In this document: in pieces, positions 32,801 to 42,618 of the stretch
How the letters are laid out: every line of letters begins with the position of its first letter
How positions within the stretch are numbered: position 1 is the first letter of the stretch
Assembly (NCBI GenBank): GCA_949751835.1
Contig: CATKHK010000082.1
Span: 124,001 to 188,000, forward strand
Reading direction: 5' to 3'
Length of the DNA: 64,000 nucleotides
Origin: Blepharisma japonicum
Lineage: Eukaryota; Ciliophora; Heterotrichea; Heterotrichida; Blepharismidae
Notes under the pieces: model-generated
What the model was told of the DNA's origin: nothing
Databases searched by the model: none
The model's input: the letters and a program-made list of their open reading frames with translations, nothing else
Made by a program: the position numbers and the translations under genes

Positions 32801-33210
32801 CTGGTATCTGACTCGCTTTCATTCCTTGTGCTTGCATAATCATTAGAAGTCTCATGCTCATAAGATTTGTTTTCGCCTTTATTTTGTCTTTCTCGCTTTT
32901 CTTGCAGATTTCTTTTCTGCTTTTCTCTATCTGCTTTTACCTGGGCTTGTTCTTTTAAGATATCAGCATATGAGCGTTTATTTATGTCCTTGTCTGTTTT
33001 ATTAAACGCATCAGCTCTTTCTGGGGAAAATGTCCTTAATCTTTTGCGCCTCTGATATTCGTCTTCCCGATCGATGATTTTTCGACTGTCATATCTTTGA
33101 GTAAGTTTATCTGGGCCTAATTGGGTTGGGAGTTCTGGATTTTCTTCTTCGGAATCCATAGGGATATAATTTGTGAAGGCATTTTTGTCGATCTCTTTCT
33201 CTACAGACAT
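29875..33210 (-). CDS. SF3B1: splicing factor 3B subunit 1 (SF3B1/SF3b155)
   Basis: A 1111-residue single-exon protein; TGA at 30976-30978 gives the Trp of TIQWRLNN, matching human TVLWRLNN. SF3B1 is the U2 snRNP HEAT-repeat clamp that holds the branch-point helix. The N-terminal 300 residues are charged, with a U2AF-ligand-like word [12 protein letters not shown]. The HEAT superhelix follows; residues that contact the branch region or are cancer hot spots in humans are present ([22 protein letters not shown]). The C-terminal third is nearly human-like ([15 protein letters not shown]). It is about 190 residues shorter than the human protein, mostly in the N-terminal tail, where only one RW..ETP repeat is seen. 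It must act here on 15-16-nt introns. Confidence 0.97.
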
Positions 33211-33391
33211 TGATTATAAAATAGTTAAGATTTTAGATAGATATAGGATGTAATGCTGGAAAAATTAACTGCAATATTTCAATTACTGGTAAGCTCATTA
33301 ATAAAATAAATTTTAAATGGTTAAAACATCTATTTAAATACTTATATTGACTCTGATTTAAGAAGTGTAATCCTGGAAAATAAAAGTATAA

Positions 33392-34333
33392 TTATGGAAA
33401 GTATATTCTTATGGTGTTTTGTATACCTGCTCTACAAACTGGACACTGGTCTAAGCTTTCGCAACATATTCTGCAGACACATAAATGCTTACAAGGCTCA
33501 ATGAGAGTATCTCTTGGGTTTTCCAAGCATATCACACAATGAAATCCTTCAGGGATATTTTCCCTGATATTTCTATATTGGTTTTCCAAATCTCTTCTTT
33601 CTCTATAACCCCTTATTAAAGGAACGACAAACACACACCCAAGTATGACTGTAATAGCACAGAGCCATCCAAGACTTTTTCTTAGATGCTTTAAAATTTC
33701 ATTTTTAGAAAATCCTATATAGTCAGGAATAACTGTAATTTTTCCATTTGTTTTTGAAAATTTTCCAATAGCAGTGATAGCAGAGTTGCATGAGATTACT
33801 TTTTCTTCTACTTCATGGAATATTTCGACTGGCACAACAACCTCTGAGCCAAACCATGAAGCAATAAAAGACATTACTCCTTGAAACACAAGTTCTAATG
33901 AAGGAGATAAATCCTCGCTTTTAAAATAAATAGTATTTGTATAAATATGTGTAGCGTTTGAAGGGTTAATCATTATTTCGAATTTTCCTTGGACTAATGA
34001 AAATTGATTAATTACTCGATCATGAATTTCACGGGATCCACCGAATTGTGTGTATCTGTATTCAGTAGTATCAGAATAAACAATTTTCCCATAATTTTTA
34101 AAGTTTCTTGGCTATATTTTTGTTACTTTAAAAGCATTCTTATCGCTGACGATACCTGAAACACAAATTAATTTCGTAGGATTTTTTTCAGAATTATTTA
34201 CAACGTCTTGCACACTTAAATCTTTTAACTTCCTATACTTTCAATAATTTATTCCGTCGTAAATAGCAATTGAGCCTATTATTAAGGTTAAAGCTCCACC
34301 AATTCCAAATATTCACTTTTTTATCTCATCCAT
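33392..34333 (-). CDS. MUL1-like membrane RING E3 ubiquitin ligase
   Basis: Two exons (34127-34333, 33392-34111) give 308 residues, with TGA Trp codons in exon 1 (for example KKWIFGIGG). The layout matches MUL1/MAPL/SP1: an N-terminal membrane segment (about 8-25), a GIDE-like middle domain, a second membrane segment (LGWLCAITVILGCVFVVPL, near 225) and a C-terminal RING (CVICLENPRDTLIEPCKHLC, then CRICCESLDQCPVC). Relatives sit in the outer mitochondrial, plastid or peroxisomal membrane and attach ubiquitin or SUMO to organelle-shaping proteins. The RING has the C3HC4 spacing expected of this family. Organelle location here is inferred only. Confidence 0.9.
34112..34126 (-). other. 15-nt intron
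   Basis: GTAACAAAAATATAG, phase 0, joins NAFK to PRNFKNYG. A at position 10. Confidence 0.87.
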
Positions 34334-34535
34334 ATTAAAAAATTTACTTATTGGATGTATTGTAATTAATTGGAAACATTTAATGATTATTTTAAATGCT
34401 TTATGCTTCACATAATGATTTAAAAATTTATTTTTTTACATCATATTAATTTTATAACTCAACACTTCTTGAGCACTTATATTTAGTTTCAAATAATGCC
34501 TTAAATTTAGCTTTATTATCTAGCAGCTTCTCTTC

Positions 34536-35588
34536 TTATAGCATAGTAGGAAAATAAGGATCCATATTAATTCCGCAAATTCCTGGCCCCTCTGATATTT
34601 CAATTTTTCCATATCCACCCTCTCCTCAATCATAGCCCCATGAATTTTTGATGATTCAATATGGCTTCTCTTGTGTTATGTCAAATCCTGTGATGACAAC
34701 TACATGATTGAGATTCGCTCCACAATCATCAGTAATTATCCCACTCTTGTAAAATTGTCATGATGTGCTGTCTACTAGTGCTAAGACAGGCTGCTGAGAA
34801 ACGGCTTGAATAAGCTCAGAAACATTATTTGATTGAACACTATTCTGATATATTGTATTTGGCATAATTAGTTTCTGTTCTTTTGCCATGCATTCTTGGT
34901 CGAATCCAACAAATGGATAATTTTCTGCAGAAGATAAGCCATTTTCTTTGACATATTTAAATGCATTGACCACATATCCGCCTGAGCACCCATTATTGTT
35001 ATAATCACTTGAGCAATCAATTAATTCCTGAGAAGATGCCTCAATTAAGCTTCCTTGATTTATAAATTTATAAGAGCTAGTAGTTTCGGCTACAGAAATA
35101 GCCCATGATCCTATGCATCCCCCTTGATCTTTTACTATTGGTGTTATAGCGCCATTTTTTTTCCAATCAATTGATTTAATTTCTGATTTTTCTTCAAAAT
35201 TTGCAATATAATTTTGTGTAGCCACTATATAATTTGCAGGAATATAATTTCTGATAAACTCTTCTTGTGTAAGATCTGCAAATTTATTTATTCCAAATCT
35301 CCAAGACTTTTTCATATCATTATGATTTTGTATTTTAATTAGATTTTCTTTAAATATTTTAAATCGAGCAATATACTCCTCAGTAGTTTGATATGATTTG
35401 TCGTATTCTATTACAAATAATTTGAATTCGTCCATATCAAAATCTGTTGGTAGGATGAAATTATTAGTTCTGTTGAGATAATAGCCAGCGAGAGATAAAG
35501 AGAAAAGAGAAAGAGATACAATAAGAATGAGGATGCTGTTCAATTTTGAAGTCTTGTGAAGTTTGTGTCGTTGATTTTGATCATCCAT
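34536..35588 (-). CDS. papain-fold (C1A) protease with Ser at the nucleophile position
   Basis: A 350-residue single-exon protein, with TGA Trp codons at 34758 and in the C-terminal part. It starts with a cytosolic basic stretch and a membrane anchor (about 18-36, ILILIVSLSLFSLSLAGYY), giving type II topology. An I29 propeptide follows with ERFNIN-like YIARFKIFKENLIKIQNHN. The mature domain begins near SIDWKKNGAITPIVKDQ. Oxyanion Gln155, His295 (NHVVV) and Asn315 (KNSWG) are all in place, but the family's QGxCGSCWAFS reads QGGCIGSWAIS, putting Ser161 where Cys25 belongs. Cysteines of the other disulfides remain (CSSDYNNNGCSGGY). Similar Cys-to-Ser variants are known in Plasmodium SERA proteins, silicateins and TINAG. 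It may be a weak serine protease, a zymogen-like binder or inactive. Confidence 0.9.
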
Positions 35589-35851
35589 TTTTTATAATGA
35601 GTTTATTATATATTTTCTGGTCAGCAGATTCCAGCATTTTCGCCTTCACATTTTTCCATCTTGAATACTGTTTTTAATCACCTTAAAATTCATAAAAAGA
35701 TTGTCCACAAATAATCCCATTTCATATTAAAAATCTTAATTTTTTACCAATAAGAAAGGCTTCTAAAACAAATATTTTATATAATATTATAAAAGCTCTT
35801 ATATCTGATTTCATAATGATGATTACTTATTTAAATAGCCTAATTTCTTTG

Positions 35852-36976
35852 TTAGTTTGATTTAAGCTCTTTAATTTGTATCTTTAACCGATTTAAGAAA
35901 TCATTTGACAACTTTGGCTTAATCTTCTGCTTTTCTTGAATTGAGCTGAGCTCAAGTCTTTTTTCAAAATCCTCTATTTCTCTATCAAGTGAATCTGAAT
36001 TTATTTCATCTTCCCTGGTCGGTGAAGTTGCAGCTGTCGATGCTTTGCTTTTATTCTTCTTTTTGCTTCTTTTAGGAGAATTGTGTGGCTCGCCTTCTAT
36101 ATAAGATACAAGTTCATCAAGTGGCATATTGTGAAGAGGCTCCCCTTGAAACTCTTCTTCAGAATCACTATAAGAATCGTCAGAAAAGTGTGTTTGTAGG
36201 TCGCATTCATCAAAATATGGCTTAGGAGGTGGGATTGGGCTTGTGGCTGATGCCAAGATCGTTAACGCGTACTTAAGCTCCCTTTCCATTTTTGTTATCA
36301 TTTGCACAGCATGATGTCTTGGGTCTTGCGTTTTCACGTAGTCAATTAAGCTTGCGTTATTTTTCACTATTTTTTCGTGGAAAACGAGCTTGTTTATAGT
36401 ATCAAATGATGCTATTGGGCCTTCGAATAAGCAGCTGACTATTTTTCCAATCTGTGTAGCAGCGTTTTGTAAGGTATGATAAGCTTCAGCTATGCAAATG
36501 ATCTGCAACATTTTGCTTTTCCCTGTAAGATCTGATATTTGTTCGCTTAAGGAGTCAATAAATATGTGGACGCCTTCGAAAAGAGCAGAATTTAGCTCGC
36601 TTCTGGATCCTTCTGAATAAATCAGCTGCTTTAGCTCGTGCCTGAGTTTTTTGCGAAAATCCCGGTCAACAACTAAGTTGTAAGTTTGTCGTTTTTCGAG
36701 AGGATTTTTGGAGCTGAGGCGCTTGCTTTTGCAGGATATGTAGTCGTTGAGAAATTCAGTATAGATTTGGCTGATGGACTCTATTACTTCTTCGCGTAGG
36801 TCGTCAGCATTTTCTGGGATGAGGTTTTCAGGGCTTTCTGGAAGGTTTTCTGATACTCTTAGAAGTGAAAAATCGTTTTGGGAGTCTGAGGTCAATGAGT
36901 CAACTTCAAGGTCGCGTAAGAGTTTTGGAGTTTTGGAGCTACTTTTTGGCTTGCGTTTGGTATTTTTCTTTCCCAT
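35852..36976 (-). CDS. unknown protein with central helical domain
   Basis: A 374-residue single-exon protein starting MGKKNTKRKPKSSSK. A non-ATG extension upstream was not used because MGKK is the first ATG. The N-terminus is basic. A helical domain spans about 60-250 (LREEVIESISQIYTEFLNDY, then RDFRKKLRHELKQLIYSEG and AEAYHTLQNAATQIGKIVS). The rest is acidic and disordered (DDSYSDSEEEFQGE) with a basic patch KRSKKKNKSK that could be a nuclear signal. It contains no TGA Trp codon. The family is not recognised. Confidence 0.82.
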   Translation of the reverse strand: MGKKNTKRKPKSSSKTPKLLRDLEVDSLTSDSQNDFSLLRVSENLPESPENLIPENADDLREEVIESISQIYTEFLNDYISCKSKRLSSKNPLEKRQTYNLVVDRDFRKKLRHELKQLIYSEGSRSELNSALFEGVHIFIDSLSEQISDLTGKSKMLQIICIAEAYHTLQNAATQIGKIVSCLFEGPIASFDTINKLVFHEKIVKNNASLIDYVKTQDPRHHAVQMITKMERELKYALTILASATSPIPPPKPYFDECDLQTHFSDDSYSDSEEEFQGEPLHNMPLDELVSYIEGEPHNSPKRSKKKNKSKASTAATSPTREDEINSDSLDREIEDFEKRLELSSIQEKQKIKPKLSNDFLNRLKIQIKELKSN

Positions 36977-37229
36977 TTTTATTATATTAGATTTAGAAAA
37001 AATTTTCACTTCCTTCTTTATAGAACGCTAATAAAAGTTTCAGAAATTCAATCTTTTAAATTAATACATAAAATCAATTGCTAATTTACTATATAATAAC
37101 TATATTTTCGAAAAGTATAATTCCTGAATTATTACGTATAAAAATCAAGAAAAATGAATTTTCTGACTATTTCCAGCCCTAGATATTTCTGTTATTTACT
37201 CAATACTTAAAATTTGAATCCTTAATGAC

Positions 37230-37922
37230 TTATTCTTCTTCACTTGTCCAAATGGTCAAGTTGTCCTTGATCAGCCCCAAAATGGAAGTAGCTTCTTTGT
37301 AAGCTCTTTCATCAAGCTCCTCAAGACTAGGCAAGGCCTCTTCAAAAGTCTTCTTTGCCAGGCTGACTGCTTTTTCTGGCTCCTTCATGGCTTCATAGTA
37401 AAAAACTGAGAAATTTAGGGCAAGTCCTAGTCTGACTGGATTATTGGTAGGGAGATTGACTGCTGCGTCAGAGGCTGCTTGATAGGCTTGGTGGCTTCTT
37501 TGAACAGCTGCTTCGTCTCCAGACTCAGCTAAATATCTGAAGTAGTCTCCTTTCATTTTTAAATAGAAGACTTCCACTTCGTCTGAGTCTTTTCTCTCAA
37601 TAAGCTTTTCATCAACCAATTGGCTGACTTCCAGACATAAGTCATGAAGCTCTTTTATCACTCTTTGTCTATATTCTTCGACAATGTCGAGGTGGTCAGA
37701 TCCACGAGCGCTGAGCTTTTCTTTATAGGAGCTTAGAATGCGAGCTGCATTGCGGCGCTCACCTACAGCTTGCTTGTAGGCAACGCTGAGTAAGGTTCGC
37801 TCCTCATTGTTCAGAGCTCCTCCAGTTTCATCAATAAGTTGTTTGATACTGGAGATCATGTCGGAATAGCGTTCTGCATGCTCTGCGAGCTTAGCGTTAT
37901 AAACAATTTCTTCTCTTGACAT
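37230..37922 (-). CDS. 14-3-3 protein
   Basis: A 230-residue single-exon protein of normal 14-3-3 length. It begins MSREEIVYNAKLAEHAERYSDM, as the family does; the in-frame TTG farther upstream is not a start. Phosphopeptide-binding residues are visible: the Lys in AYKQAVGERR, Arg in the same helix, and Arg-Tyr in MKGDYFRYLAE. The helix-7 to 9 words LALNFSVFYYE and LTIWTSEEE are conserved. 14-3-3 dimers bind phosphoserine/threonine motifs of many kinases and their targets, so it may serve the CDPK and CAMKL kinases encoded nearby, but the proximity is not evidence. Third positions look enriched in G/C, as in the HSP90 gene, suggesting high expression. Confidence 0.98.
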   Translation of the reverse strand: MSREEIVYNAKLAEHAERYSDMISSIKQLIDETGGALNNEERTLLSVAYKQAVGERRNAARILSSYKEKLSARGSDHLDIVEEYRQRVIKELHDLCLEVSQLVDEKLIERKDSDEVEVFYLKMKGDYFRYLAESGDEAAVQRSHQAYQAASDAAVNLPTNNPVRLGLALNFSVFYYEAMKEPEKAVSLAKKTFEEALPSLEELDERAYKEATSILGLIKDNLTIWTSEEE

Positions 37923-38066
37923 GTTTATGATATTAGAAAATAAATTCAAGATAAGATTAGATTTTTTAAAACAAATTAAGACTGCAATTTTTCAATTAAA
38001 TTCCTCTTAAAAAATATTTTGGATTTTTGCTGCTTTTAATGATTATAATAAAATGCTGTTTCAAAA

Positions 38067-38960
38067 TTAATTAAGAGAATTCGTAGAAGGAGAATATATT
38101 ACAGATATATCAGGAGTGTGAAGATCAGGGACGGGCGTATATGATCTCATTTCTTGAATTTCTTGCAGCTTTATTGCCAACAATTTACATTCTTGCTCTT
38201 TATCTTTTACTTTTTGAGCCAAATTTGCTTCATGCTCTTGCAATTGCTTTAAATCCAGCTCAATCTCTTTGATTTTTTGGTTGCTGGAAAATTTTGAATT
38301 ATTTGATTCAATAATTGTCCTATTAACAAGTCTTTCTAAGCTTCGATTTTTAACAGAAACTGTAGGACTTACACTTGCGCTGCGAGCATGCATTTTAAGG
38401 TCATAATATTTACTTGTAATATCCCTTAATCTTTGGCTACTTTCTTTAATTAATTTAGCATTTTCCAATAATTTATATTCCAAATTTTTAATTCAATTCA
38501 TATAGTCCAATTTCTTTCGTTGATAATCCTTTTCAAGTCTAATAATTTCTTTTTTATTCATAGACTCTGTAACTCGAGTTTTCACTTCTTGTGATTTTAA
38601 ATTTTTATTAATATCGGCGAGCTCTTTAAATCGGTCCTCTTTGCTTTTAACAATATCTTCCAATTTTTCAACTTCTTCTGTGGAAAAATGCTTTAATTTG
38701 TGTGAGAGCATTTGAAAGTCTTTTTCATATATTTCAATTTGTCGGTGAGCGTTATCAATTAGTCTTCCTTTTGCTTTAGGGGTAAGGTCTCTACTCGTAG
38801 GTATCCTCAATTGGTGTCTTTCTTGGTGTTTAAGCTTTGTTTGAATTTCAAGAAAAGCTTGCTTGGTTGATTTATACTCCTGGCGAAGTTTGTCATTTTG
38901 AGCTTTTATAGCAATGTACAAGCTGAGTTAAGCTTACTTTTCATAGACTTCTTTATTCAT
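38067..38960 (-). CDS. coiled-coil protein
   Basis: Two exons (38938-38960, 38067-38922) give 292 residues, with TGA Trp at 38493-38495. The 23-nt first exon encodes only MNKEVYE and part of the next codon. Almost the whole protein is coiled coil (for example DKLRQEYKSTKQAFLEIQ and KIKEIELDLKQLQEHEANL), with one Ser/Arg break near residue 190 (ARSASVSPTVSVK). The C-terminus is short and hydrophilic. It starts 133 bp from the divergent gene at 39094. No known family is recognised; centrosomal or ciliary coiled-coil proteins look like this. Confidence 0.8.
38923..38937 (-). other. 15-nt intron
   Basis: GTAAGCTTAACTCAG, phase 2, after only 23 coding bases; ends CAG. A at position 10. Confidence 0.82.
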
Positions 38961-39093
38961 ATTTTCTTATGTGGAAATAATAAAATTGGCTTATATTTAA
39001 TGATTGCATTTCATTGCCGCAATTCATTCTTTTATTATTTTTCAAAAGGTAATTTCAAATAATATAATTCGGACATTTTTAACAGCACTTCAA

Positions 39094-39904
39094 ATGTTTA
39101 AATTAGGAAGAAAAACTCGGAGGAAAAGCTCACTTAGTGACTTTGAATTCCAGCATCAAGAATTCGCAGAGAAATTGCTTGACTTAGAACTCAGGCTTGA
39201 GGAATCCTGTGACCAGTCCACAATTGATGAAATCATCAAGCTCTACACAGTAAGCTCTAATTTAGTCGGCAATTGATTATTATGAGTCCATAAATGATCA
39301 AAAATCATCAAGCTATCACAAGAAGCTGCAAGGGTTTCTGGCACGCAAAGATGTAAAAGACACTATCAAATCACCAAATAAACCCAGACTTAATCGTCAT
39401 GAGCAGCCTCCTCGGAGGACTAGAATGCTTTCAAAACATACCTCAAGTCTCCCAGACCTTCATCTCCATGCTATAGAAAACGTAATGAAAGAGCATGAAT
39501 GTGGCACGAATAATGCTCACCATTTATTACAAGATAATTTAAAGAAGCAAGAAGACTATTTTGAATCGAAAATCCAAGAAAGGCAGCAGAGAGTAAAAAG
39601 TCATACCCTATCGCATAAAGAAAATTTGGCGATAATGGGGAAAACTAGTGATAAACAAATTGATAGAATTAATCAAATGTTTGAAGATGAAAAAAGCAAA
39701 AGAATAAAAGAAGTCAGAAGTTTATATGCAGGACAAATTGATGAAATGAGATCTATCGCTAACTGCGATATCCTAAAGCAAGTAGTCGTTGAAATGGAAA
39801 AAAGTATGGAAAGAGAAATCGCTAATGTGACTACAAAACTCGCTAATGAGAAAAACATAGAAATTGATAAACTTCGGAGAAATCGGGGTGTTACCATTTC
39901 TTAA
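39094..39904 (+). CDS. coiled-coil protein, paralogue of the gene at 28667
   Basis: Two exons (39094-39249, 39266-39904) give 264 residues. Exon 1 is 156 nt and encodes FAEKLLDLELRLEESCDQ and EIIKLYT. Exon 2 starts SAIDYYESINDQKSSSYHKK. The end is a coiled coil, LKQVVVEMEKSMEREIANVT. These blocks align one to one with the minus-strand gene at 28667-29554, including intron position and phase. The first ATG in the coding frame is at 39094; an upstream TTG was not used. The function is unknown. The charged helical C-terminus suggests oligomerisation. Confidence 0.82.
39250..39265 (+). other. 16-nt intron
   Basis: GTAAGCTCTAATTTAG, phase 0, joins IKLYT to SAIDYYE. The paralogue's intron at the same site is 15 nt. 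A at position 10. Confidence 0.86.
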
Positions 39905-40015
39905 TAAGGTAGGTAGCTTATAAAATAATAAAATTGTAATGCTGATCATGAAGAAAGATACTTAATATAAAAAATCTGACTTTTTTAAATTGATTTATTT
40001 AAAATCATATAGAAA

Positions 40016-40981
40016 ATGTCACATGAATTAAATAGCGAAGCTCAATTTGACCTCCGCCAAGAGTCAAATTTCTCAAGGCCAAGCAAAATTTTGCCAATAA
40101 TAAACAAAGATCAATTTGATGAAACAATAGCAATTCCTAAACAGAAAAGCGAGAAAGAAGAAAATGTTTGCAGAATATGCATGGAATATGCAACACTTAC
40201 TTGTCCGCTAATTTCACCTTGCCGGTGTTCAGGATCGGTGAAGTATATACACGAAGAATGTCTCAAAACCTGGCTGGTCTCTCAAGATAAAGATCTTGCT
40301 GAAGGGGCATGTGAGCTATGCCAAACAAAATTTACCATGATTTTTGAAGTCTCTAAAAAGTGTTCTCCAAGAGAAAGCCTGAAGCAAGGGATTACACATT
40401 TCCTATTCATCCCACTTCTCACTGCTGTAATGGTTATGCTCTTTGTTATCGTTTACCTGCTCGCAGACAAATATTTATCTGATTCAAATGACCAAGAAAA
40501 AGGCTATATGATCGCACTAATGGCTATTTGTGGATTATCTGGGCTTGTGATATTTTTATTGATTTGCAACTCAGTGAGAGAAACATGCATTATTGGGAAA
40601 TTAACGAAATGGGCTATTCTATCTCAGAATTATGATTTAGACCAAAGCTTAAGTCCAATGAAAAATGAATTATCAAAAGACGATATCCTTGAAAGAAGTG
40701 GTTCGATTGAAAATAGTGTGATGCTGATTCCAAAGAAGGTTACTGTAAGGTCGAAAAAAGTACGAACTCCTACATTAAATCCACCCATGGTTCCTGTATA
40801 TAGAGCAGGAAATACAGTTGCATTTACCCCAAGATGTATATCAGCAATGAGTCTTGTGTCAGCAAACTCAAGCTTATTGATGAGAAGAGCAGCATCGAGA
40901 TCAGATCCTTTATCAGATAATGAGCAATCAGCTGAGAAGTTGGAATCAAATATGCCTTTTCTTCGAAATTTAGAAGCCTAG
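40016..40981 (+). CDS. MARCH-type RING-CH membrane E3 ligase
   Basis: A 321-residue single-exon protein. The RING-CH (C4HC3) finger spans about 52-105: CRICMEYATLTCPLISPCRC, then HEECLKTWLVSQ and CELCQTKF. Two membrane segments follow (FLFIPLLTAVMVMLFVIVYLL and GYMIALMAICGLSGLVIFLLI), a MARCH-like topology. The cytosolic tail of about 125 residues is Ser/Arg-rich and probably disordered. MARCH proteins ubiquitinate membrane cargo for endocytosis or degradation. All metal ligands are visible, and the Trp before the last Cys pair that defines RING-CH is present (CLKTWL). It ends TAG followed directly by TAA. Confidence 0.92.
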   Translation: MSHELNSEAQFDLRQESNFSRPSKILPIINKDQFDETIAIPKQKSEKEENVCRICMEYATLTCPLISPCRCSGSVKYIHEECLKTWLVSQDKDLAEGACELCQTKFTMIFEVSKKCSPRESLKQGITHFLFIPLLTAVMVMLFVIVYLLADKYLSDSNDQEKGYMIALMAICGLSGLVIFLLICNSVRETCIIGKLTKWAILSQNYDLDQSLSPMKNELSKDDILERSGSIENSVMLIPKKVTVRSKKVRTPTLNPPMVPVYRAGNTVAFTPRCISAMSLVSANSSLLMRRAASRSDPLSDNEQSAEKLESNMPFLRNLEA

Positions 40982-41080
40982 TAATGCTAAGGGACTTTAT
41001 AGTGTATAATAATTTATTTTGCAAATTATTTTCAAGCCTGAATATAGGCAATTTTTAAATTGATTTTATTATTTACTATT

Positions 41081-41827
41081 TTATGCCAAGCTATGGACTC
41101 GTTTTCTGAAAGCCATACCCCATTCTTTGATTTTCATGGGTATCATATAGCTAAAAAGTGATGCAAAAACGTCTTTATAGTTCTGATGTGTAATCATCGT
41201 CATGACAGTTCTATTATTTTTATACTTAATTGTCTGAATTGTCATTAGAATTTCTCCTCTGCTAACCCCTTCAATAGGAGGTTTTGAGGCATCATCAATT
41301 GAATAAGACACCATTACAACATGATCGTCTCTTCTTAAAACGGTTTTCTTTTCCAAAAAATCTCCTTTATACCCAAACGTTGATATATACGTATAAATGA
41401 CTATTTCATCTAAATTTTCTCTAATATTTTCTACATCAGATATGGACTTATCTCACTTTTTTCTCTCTTTTGCATCATTAAGCTGTCTAATGATGATGTT
41501 TGGCATAATGTAATTATCAAAATAAATTTTGGAATAAAACACAGGGAAATTATCACCGTATTTCGATGCATCAAGCCTCCTTACGATAATGTGTTCAGTT
41601 TCTATAATTTGAATCCACCGAGAATCGTTTTTTAAAGTAGAGCTGTATTCGATGATTTCTTGAACTTTGTCGTCAACAATATCATCACTTTCTGAAAAAC
41701 AAAAGCCCAGGCTTAGCTCATGTTTTAATTTGAACTCTTTTAAATCTTTACTATGAGAGTTCTCTTCTTTTGAGTTGTTTTTCTTTTCTTTGTTCAAAGG
41801 AGCGTCTCTTGTTTCACAGCAGCCCAT
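41081..41827 (-). CDS. lipid-anchored START-like domain protein
   Basis: A 248-residue single-exon protein with TGA Trp at 41453-41455. MGCCETRDA gives a myristoylation and double palmitoylation signal. Residues 55-245 look like a START lipid-transfer fold: IQIIETEHIIVRRLDASKYG, then IIRQLNDAKERKKWDKSISD (the RxxWD word typical of START beta-strands), VIYTYISTF, DHVVMVSYSI and a C-terminal amphipathic helix (YMIPMKIKEWGMAFRKRVHS). START domains bind one lipid or sterol in a cavity. A membrane anchor on such a protein suggests work at a contact or inner-leaflet site; the lipid is unknown. Confidence 0.8.
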
Positions 41828-42618
41828 TTAATTATTATATGCGTTTTCATACAAAGTATTGTTTTTTTTAATTTATAGCTGAGATTTAAAAGGGCTATTA
41901 AAATTAGCAGCGAAGCTGCATAGACAATCTGTTGAAAAAATTAAATTAATTATTGACCCTTAAAATGAGACTATTTAGCTAGAAATAGGTCTGATGGATT
42001 ATTTATTCTTTTAAAAGTTTGAGATTTTGTTTAAATTAAATAATTTAGAAACAATACCTGCGTTTGAAATGCTTTATAATTTGTGAATTGCTATATTCTT
42101 GATTATTCATTTTATCACGAGTCCATTTGCGTTTTTTGCTTTCTACAAATATAATTCAAGATTCATTAATTCTATTTATTATTACTTTTCAATTTGTAAA
42201 TTGCTAGGTTTTTAGACTATCCTGCATCAATAATTTTTATTTAATACTAGCTTTTAAAAGTTTTATTGAAATTCTAAGTTGCAGCTATTGCAATTATAAA
42301 ATAAAATTGAAACAGTTTAAAAATAATTTTATATATATCATAATCAAGTGATTAATTTTGATGATTTTAAGGTTTATTAAACAGTTTTAAAACCAATTGA
42401 AAAAAAATAATTATTTTAGTGATAACTCTTTAGAACAGGTTTATCATGATGAAATATGCACTGATTTGTTTATTTAAGCTGCATTTTATTAATTTGCATA
42501 GAAAGTAAAACTATTTATTCGATGGCAAAAGATATGATTAAACTTTTCAGTAAATTGATAATTTTATTATAAATATAAAACACAATTCCATTTCTTTACT
42601 TTAACATAAAATTTACCT
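41828..42618. other. intergenic, no gene seen
   Basis: A 791-bp, strongly A+T-rich stretch between two minus-strand genes, one of the longest empty spacers here. No coding frame, tRNA boxes, repeat array or inverted repeat of note was seen. Confidence 0.5.

Noticed and set aside
37923-37949. Upstream TTG start for 14-3-3 adding nine residues
   Set aside because: 14-3-3 proteins start at the MSREE-type ATG; TTG is not a credible start in this nucleus.
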